Origin: Candidatus Woesearchaeota archaeon
GTDB lineage: Archaea > Nanobdellota > Nanobdellia > Woesearchaeales > JAADFO01
NCBI GenBank assembly: GCA_016926055.1
Contig: JAFGPE010000046.1
Coordinates: 1 to 33,752 of the forward strand
Direction of reading: 5' to 3'
DNA: 33,752 bases
Each line of letters starts with the position of its first letter. The first letter of the stretch is position 1. The position numbers and the translations under genes are program-made. Of this stretch, positions 28,092 through 33,752 are shown one piece after another. The notes under the pieces are model-generated. The model had not been told where the DNA came from. It searched no databases and saw only the letters and a list, made by a program, of their open reading frames with translations.

Positions 28092-29324
28092 CTATTCCTT
28101 GTATTCTAGTTGAAATTGTTTTCCGGAAGCGACGTTTCTGTATAAACCGCAGTTATTTTCGGATTTGAGCTCATCAAACTTCTTCTTTGCCAATTCATAA
28201 GTTACATAATAGAATTTTTTTGAATTATTTGTTCCTGGCTCGATGCACACTTCATAAAAGACAGGATAATCATCTGGAATCAAACGGTTCATCATAGGAT
28301 CTAGCTTAATGCCGATCTCCTCAAGTCCATTGTCTCGATAAAATGATGCTATTTCATTTATCTGGCTTGAGCTTTTCAATTCTTCTCTGTGGAAATTATA
28401 AAAGTCTGTTAAAGAAACCTTCATCTCTTCATCTGTTCTCCAAAAAATATAATCGCTACCTAGAAAATCAATAAATAACTTATAAATCGGATCTGAATCA
28501 GAGGTAGCAGTTGGTGCACTAAATTCAACACTATATTTCGGGAACCTTGTCTTATCGCTGACAATTCCTTTTGAATCATATTCAATAATCCTTGCTAAAT
28601 CTCCAAATTCAGAAGTTTTCGATGATATTGGAAACTCCCATATTGAGATTATTACTTTGCCTGTTGAATTGTTTTTCAGATTCAACAAGGCTTCAAAATT
28701 AATGCGCGCAAGGGTGTTATCCTTTTCGTCAATATATGCAAGAGTAGCACTGTTGCAATAATCACCGGTACTTGTATAATCAGTTTTGTGTTTCATATCT
28801 TTAAAAGGTATACTAACCGAATCAGATTCCAGTTTTGAGATCATATTCTCCAGCTCTTCATTTTCAGTCAATATTCCTGTTGGGAAGTTCAGCAATAAGT
28901 TCCTTAAACCTTGTTTATACGAAGTATATGGTTCTGAGATATGTGGGGCAATATCCTTCGGATTATCAAGATCTTGGATCATTTGGATAAGGGACTCCTC
29001 AAACTCTAAATCGTTTGGTTGACCTTGTTTTCTCCTTGTAGCATTCAGATGAATGCAAACATTAAGAAAGAGCTTGTCTTCTAACATTTTTGAAGTTCTG
29101 TTTTGCAGTAAAGCTTTAGTAGCACCTAGGGTGCCTGCGTGACTTAAAACAGGATAATAGTCGGTGTATACCGATACTAAACCTTCAGGATGTACTTTTG
29201 CAAGTTGTATGAGATCCAGAGCTTCGATTGCATCAGATATCGGAACTGAAACAGTTTTTTCCGGATTTGACTGGAACACATATAGGTAATCACTTGATTT
29301 ATTAGTTGTAGTTAAGGCACTCAT
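28092..29324 (-). CDS. Hypothetical protein, no family recognised
   Basis: 410 aa long ORF with TATA-like TTTATAAATAG on the minus strand just upstream. Confidence 0.75.
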   Translation of the reverse strand: MSALTTTNKSSDYLYVFQSNPEKTVSVPISDAIEALDLIQLAKVHPEGLVSVYTDYYPVLSHAGTLGATKALLQNRTSKMLEDKLFLNVCIHLNATRRKQGQPNDLEFEESLIQMIQDLDNPKDIAPHISEPYTSYKQGLRNLLLNFPTGILTENEELENMISKLESDSVSIPFKDMKHKTDYTSTGDYCNSATLAYIDEKDNTLARINFEALLNLKNNSTGKVIISIWEFPISSKTSEFGDLARIIEYDSKGIVSDKTRFPKYSVEFSAPTATSDSDPIYKLFIDFLGSDYIFWRTDEEMKVSLTDFYNFHREELKSSSQINEIASFYRDNGLEEIGIKLDPMMNRLIPDDYPVFYEVCIEPGTNNSKKFYYVTYELAKKKFDELKSENNCGLYRNVASGKQFQLEYKE

Positions 29325-29394
29325 GAAGCGCGTTAATTGTCATCTATTTATAAAGTTTTTCACATGTAGTCACTATTGAATAGCGAATTTCCAA

Positions 29395-29997
29395 TCATTC
29401 GTCTGTAAAGTCTTCAAGGGTCGCCTTGAATTCTTCGGCGCTGGCTATCTTTCCCGTCAGGAGAAGATATTCCCTTGCAAGAACGTAGAACAGTAAGCCA
29501 AGGCTTTTCTTTCCCTTGTTGTTACACGGGACAACCAAATCAATGTTGTTTGTCTGGTTGTTTGTGTCGCACAGCGCAATTACAGGAATACCTATCCTCA
29601 TGGCATCGTTAATTGCATTCCTGTCTGGCCAGGAATCTGTTACCATAATCAGCTTAGTTTCAGTGTATGTCTTAAGGACGGGATTTGTAAGTATTCCAGG
29701 AGGATATCTCCCTGCAAACACCCTTATTCCTGTCACTTCACCGAACTTCTTCACTGCCTTCCAGCTGTTCTCTCTCCTGCTAACAACCATGATATCCCCG
29801 GGATCGTAGTGGGACATGAATGTAGACATGACTCTTATCCTTTCGTCAATCTTCTGCAGATTTAAGACAGATAATCCATCCGCCCTTGTCTTGTAGATGA
29901 ATGCATCCATGTACTTTGTCCTGAACTTTGTTCCGATATGTATGCCTGATTTGAGGTATATGTCCTGAGGCACCAAAAATTGTTCTTCTGTCGCCAT
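29395..29997 (-). CDS. rps2: Small subunit ribosomal protein S2 (uS2), archaeal type
   Basis: 200 aa; SGIHIGTKFRTKYMDAFIYKTRADGLSVLNLQKIDERI, FAGRYPPGILTNP. Confidence 0.96.
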   Translation of the reverse strand: MATEEQFLVPQDIYLKSGIHIGTKFRTKYMDAFIYKTRADGLSVLNLQKIDERIRVMSTFMSHYDPGDIMVVSRRENSWKAVKKFGEVTGIRVFAGRYPPGILTNPVLKTYTETKLIMVTDSWPDRNAINDAMRIGIPVIALCDTNNQTNNIDLVVPCNNKGKKSLGLLFYVLAREYLLLTGKIASAEEFKATLEDFTDE

Positions 29998-30124
29998 ATT
30001 TTCACCTTTAACCCTTAAGCAGCAATAGAAATCCTATCGCTTGCCGTATTATCACCCGGCAGCGCACAAGAGAACTTTGCCTCTTGCTGGGTAATGTAGC
30101 ATAGAAACAGGGGTTTATTTAAAA

Positions 30125-30889
30125 ATGTATCGAAAAAAAAGATTTATAATTAAATCCAGATTGCCTTATTGCATGACTGAAGGGTTTATTGCTCCATGTA
30201 GTGAACAATATGGTTGCTCTCCGGATAAGTTAAAACTTTATTCAAGAGACACTGGTAAAGTTGATTTTGTTATATGCGAAGATTGCGGCATCATCTGGAG
30301 AGACCTAGCAACTTGCTCACAAGAAAGAACATATGATGACAATTACTTTAACAGAATGGGCTATGAGAAAGAAAGAAAACATAAAGTTAAGAGAGCTCAT
30401 CTGCTGCTTGCCTTGCTGGAGCAATTTGTTCAGCCAGGCAGATTGTTGGAAGTTGGCTGTGGGCCAGGGTATAATCTTGAGGCAGCCATGGAAAGAGGAT
30501 GGAAAAGCGAAGGGTTGGATATAAGCGAGCATGTTGTTAAACTTTGCAAAGAAAGAAGCTTGGATGTTGAAATGGGAGATTTCAGCAATAACGACAAAGC
30601 TTCTGGCAGCTACGATGCAATATTTCTAAGACACATCCTGGAACACTACAAAGACCCTTTCTCTGCCTTGAACAAAGTATGGGATTTGCTAAAGCACGGG
30701 GGATATTTGCAAATAATCATTCCTAATGCAGAACATAGAAAAGCTAGGCTTCTTAAAGACAAATACAAATTTTATAACTACGATTTTAATGGCACAGAGC
30801 ATTATGTTTATTTCACCCGGAAAACTCTGAAGAACATTCTTAAACATTGCGCTTTGAGCAAATTCAGGAAAATTACCCTGTGCTTGTAA
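30125..30889 (+). CDS. Class I SAM-dependent methyltransferase with N-terminal Cys-containing region; C-terminus probably frameshifted
   Basis: LLEVGCGPGYNLEAA, FLRHILEHYKDP. Continuation in another frame to 30999. Confidence 0.8.
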   Translation: MYRKKRFIIKSRLPYCMTEGFIAPCSEQYGCSPDKLKLYSRDTGKVDFVICEDCGIIWRDLATCSQERTYDDNYFNRMGYEKERKHKVKRAHLLLALLEQFVQPGRLLEVGCGPGYNLEAAMERGWKSEGLDISEHVVKLCKERSLDVEMGDFSNNDKASGSYDAIFLRHILEHYKDPFSALNKVWDLLKHGGYLQIIIPNAEHRKARLLKDKYKFYNYDFNGTEHYVYFTRKTLKNILKHCALSKFRKITLCL

Positions 30890-31028
30890 AGGGCGACAAT
30901 TCTCCAGCATCAATAACTCAAAGAGTTTTGAGGCATTCTTTGTCCATTCCAGACATGGATCAAGAGCTTATTGTTATTGCAAAAAAAGTAGAAAAATAAT
31001 GAAACTAATTACAGACATCATTGGATTA

Positions 31029-31094
31029 CCATTTGTTCTATTTAGAACAAATTTGTTCATATTGTGCCAAATGGGTCGATATTTTTTTAAATAG
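31029..31094 (+). promoter_or_regulatory. Operator-like nested palindromes plus TATA box upstream of lysW
   Basis: ATTTGTTCT-ATTT-AGAACAAAT (31031-31052), GAACAAATTTGTTC (31045-31058), CCATTTG/CAAATGG (31029-31035/31068-31074), TATA-like TTTTTTTAAATAG 31082-31094. Confidence 0.6.
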
Positions 31095-31135
31095 AGGCTT
31101 ACATTCAGACTTTTTTCAATTAGGAGGTATGAAAA

Positions 31136-31300
31136 ATGGTTGAATGTGAAATGTGTGGATTCGAGATAACAGTTGAAAAAAATGCAGCGGTAGGGGAACT
31201 TGTGGCTTGCGGGCAATGCGGCCAGGAGTTCGAGATTACAGGGGTTAATCCACTGAAGCTCAGTAAAGCGCCAGAAACCGAAGAGGACTTTGGAGAATAA
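31136..31300 (+). CDS. lysW: LysW-type amino-group carrier protein (54 aa; not in the supplied ORF track)
   Basis: MVECEMCGFEITVEKNAAVGELVACGQCGQEFEITGVNPLKLSKAPETEEDFGE; two CxxC pairs, acidic ED[F/W]GE C-terminus, SD GGAGGT upstream, lysX directly downstream. Confidence 0.93.
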   Translation: MVECEMCGFEITVEKNAAVGELVACGQCGQEFEITGVNPLKLSKAPETEEDFGE

Positions 31301-31366
31301 GACGCTTTTTTTAATTGATTAAAAATAAAAATGATTGGAACCTCTAACGCTTTTTAAGGGATTAAA

Positions 31367-32215
31367 ATGAAAATCGGGCTATTATATACGATAATGAGAA
31401 AGGAGGAATGCCTCATAGAGGAAGCGCTGAAAAAGCTTGGCGCTGAAGTTGAGAAGATTGACGATAAATCAGTTCTTTGCAATCCAAATCCTTTTGAAGT
31501 AAAAAAGCCAGACTTCGACCTGGTTCTGTCCAGAAATGTGTCGCAGCAGCGTGCATTTTACTCGACAAAATTTTATGAGAGTATCGGCCTAAGAACTATT
31601 AATTCAAGTGAGACATTATTTATTTGCGGAGACAAGTTTCTCACAAATCATGCCATTGCCGCAAAAAAGATAAAGGTGCCGAAGGCGATGCTTACTTTGC
31701 ACGAGGACATGGCGATGAATGTAATAGAGAAATTCGGCTATCCTTGCGTGATAAAGCCTGTTGTGGGCTCATGGGGAAGGCTAATCGCAAAGATTGACAC
31801 CAGAGATGCTGCAGAATCGATAATAGAGCACAAGGCAACACTTGGAAGCTATCATCATTCGATATTCTACATCCAGGAGTATATTGATAAGCCGGGAAGG
31901 GACATAAGGGCAATGGTCATAGGGGAAGAGGTTGTTGGCGCCATTTACAGGAACTCGAAGAGCTTCAGGACAAACACGAGCCTAGGAGCAAAAGCAACTG
32001 CCTGCCCGCTGACAGAAGAGTTGAAAGAACTTTCAACCAAAGCTGCAAATGCTGTTAAAGGCGATATTGTCTCAGTCGACCTGTTCGAGACAAAAGAAGG
32101 GTTAGTGGTAAATGAGGTCAATGGCGTTACTGAATTCAGGAACAGCATGGATGTTTATCAGGTCAATGTCGCTGAAAAGATGGCACAATATATTGTGGGA
32201 GTGCTGAAAAAATGA
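31367..32215 (+). CDS. lysX: LysW ligase (LysX/ArgX, ATP-grasp)
   Basis: 282 aa ATP-grasp; PCVIKPVVGSWGRLIAKI, FIQEYIDKPGRDIRA-like, VNEVNGVTEFRNS. Confidence 0.9.
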   Translation: MKIGLLYTIMRKEECLIEEALKKLGAEVEKIDDKSVLCNPNPFEVKKPDFDLVLSRNVSQQRAFYSTKFYESIGLRTINSSETLFICGDKFLTNHAIAAKKIKVPKAMLTLHEDMAMNVIEKFGYPCVIKPVVGSWGRLIAKIDTRDAAESIIEHKATLGSYHHSIFYIQEYIDKPGRDIRAMVIGEEVVGAIYRNSKSFRTNTSLGAKATACPLTEELKELSTKAANAVKGDIVSVDLFETKEGLVVNEVNGVTEFRNSMDVYQVNVAEKMAQYIVGVLKK

Positions 32216-33258
32216 CACTGAAGGTATCGATAATAGGGGCATCAGGGTATGTTGGAGGGGAGCTGATAAGGCTCCTGTTGCAACATCCTGAAGTTGAAAT
32301 TGTTCAGGCTACATCTCAGAGATATGCCGGAAAGTTTGTGCATAAATTGAATCCGAATCTGAGAAAAAGAACGCTGATGAAATTCTCTGATAATTCCAAG
32401 CTCGAAAGCGTTGATGTTATGTTCCTTGCCCTGCCTCACGGCATCGGGATGAACAAGATTGATGAGTTCATGAAGGCTGGCTCGAAGATAGTTGACCTGA
32501 GCTCCGACTTCAGAATAAAAAACAAGGATGAATATCCAATATGGTATGGCCATGAGCATCCAAGGCCCGAGCTATTAAATAAATTTGTATATGGCATTCC
32601 GGAGATTCACAGGGAGGAGTTGAAAAAAGCGCAGTATGTCTCGAAGGCAGGTTGCCTTGCGGCAGCATCGATTCTTGGTCTATATCCCTTGTTCAAGAAC
32701 AAGCTGGTGGAAACTGAAAACATTGTCGTTGAAGTAAAAACAGGGAGTTCTGGCGGCGGAAATAAGCCATCTCTTTCAACACATCATCCTGAAAGAAGCA
32801 ATGTCATAAGGTCATTTAGGCCGACGATGCACAGGCATACTGCTGAAATTGAGCAGGAACTAACCTTTGGCGAGAAGCCGAAGATAGATTTCTCTGCTAC
32901 CTCGGTTGACATTGTAAGGGGGATTCTCTCAACTGCACATGTCCGTCTAATAAACCCTGAGACGGCAGAAAAGGATATCTGGAAGGCATACCGCCAGGAA
33001 TATGAGAAGGAACCATTTGTAAGAATGGTCAAGGAATCTGATTCAATATACCCTTACCCTGAGCCAAAGATTCTCATGGGTACAAATTACTGCGATGTTG
33101 GCTTTGAGAAGGATTCGCGCGGAAAAAGGCTTGTCGTCATTAGCGCGCTTGACAATCTGGTAAAGGGGTCTGCTGGCCAAGCTGTACAGGCTTTCAATAT
33201 AATGTGCGGCTTCAAGGAAGAGACAGCTCTTGAATTCCCGGGCCTCCATCCGGTATAG
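32212..33258 (+). CDS. lysY: N-acetyl-gamma-glutamyl-phosphate reductase-like LysY/ArgC
   Basis: 348 aa; GASGYVGGELIRLLLQHPEVEI, SKAGCLAAAS, LDNLVKGSAGQAVQ. Confidence 0.92.
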   Translation: MTLKVSIIGASGYVGGELIRLLLQHPEVEIVQATSQRYAGKFVHKLNPNLRKRTLMKFSDNSKLESVDVMFLALPHGIGMNKIDEFMKAGSKIVDLSSDFRIKNKDEYPIWYGHEHPRPELLNKFVYGIPEIHREELKKAQYVSKAGCLAAASILGLYPLFKNKLVETENIVVEVKTGSSGGGNKPSLSTHHPERSNVIRSFRPTMHRHTAEIEQELTFGEKPKIDFSATSVDIVRGILSTAHVRLINPETAEKDIWKAYRQEYEKEPFVRMVKESDSIYPYPEPKILMGTNYCDVGFEKDSRGKRLVVISALDNLVKGSAGQAVQAFNIMCGFKEETALEFPGLHPV

Positions 33259-33267
33259 GTAAACAAG

Positions 33268-33752
33268 ATGATTGTCATAAAGATTGGCGGCGGAAAGGAA
33301 ATCAACTATGATTTTGTACTGAAGGATTTTCTCAATCACCAGGATGCAATACTTGTCCACGGCGGAAATTATGAGATGAAGGTTGTCTCTGAAAAGCTGA
33401 ATGTGCCTGTCAAGATGATAACATCTGCATCAGGCATATCGAGCAGAAGGACTGACAGGGAAACAATGAATATATTCCAGATGGTTTATTGCGGAAAGAT
33501 GAACAAGATGATTGTGGAAAAGCTCCAGCAAAATGGTGTGAACGCAATAGGTCTTTCAGGAATGGACGGAAGGATTGTGGAAGGAAAGAGAAAGGATGCG
33601 ATAATAATTGTTGAAGAGGGAAAGAGAAAAGTGCTGAGGGATGATTTGTCAGGAAAGCCTGAAAAGGTTAATACTGATTTGCTGAAGATGCTCCTGAAGA
33701 ACAAATATGTTCCTGTTCTTTGTCCTCCTGCAATAAGCCACGACAATATGCC
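33268..33752 (+). CDS. lysZ: LysW-aminoadipate/glutamate kinase LysZ/ArgB (partial, runs off window)
   Basis: MIVIKIGGGKEINYDFVLKDF...LVHGGNYEM...GLSGMDGRI. Confidence 0.9.
   Translation, partial: MIVIKIGGGKEINYDFVLKDFLNHQDAILVHGGNYEMKVVSEKLNVPVKMITSASGISSRRTDRETMNIFQMVYCGKMNKMIVEKLQQNGVNAIGLSGMDGRIVEGKRKDAIIIVEEGKRKVLRDDLSGKPEKVNTDLLKMLLKNKYVPVLCPPAISHDNM

Overview
Archaeal (probably DPANN-like, by inference) chromosomal segment. It is mostly biosynthetic. It carries a split pyrimidine locus (carA-carB; pyrB-pyrI-pyrD-pyrK-pyrC; pyrE), a DAP-type lysine operon (lysC, Lrp-type regulator, dapB, dapA, asd, lysA, dapL), and the start of a LysW-carrier operon (lysW, lysX/argX, lysY/argC, lysZ/argB running off the window). 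lysW is a 54-aa gene missing from the supplied ORF track. Other genes include aRNase J, radB, rps2, rpe, a LOG-family protein, two AglB/STT3-like membrane proteins, a radical SAM/TrmB divergent pair, and a LAGLIDADG endonuclease between two tRNA-Leu genes. The most unusual material is at 6.1-9.0 kb. First, a three-gene cassette shares one duplicated ~66-aa module. Second, both tRNA-Leu genes are preceded by a promoter-proximal partial copy of their own 5' end, followed by a segment complementary to that copy. Third, tRNA-Leu(CAG) has a 19-nt D-loop insertion that fits a bulge-helix-bulge intron. Fourth, the other tRNA-Leu is interrupted in its anticodon loop. No CRISPR array was seen. All calls come from reading the sequence; no database search or folding program was run.
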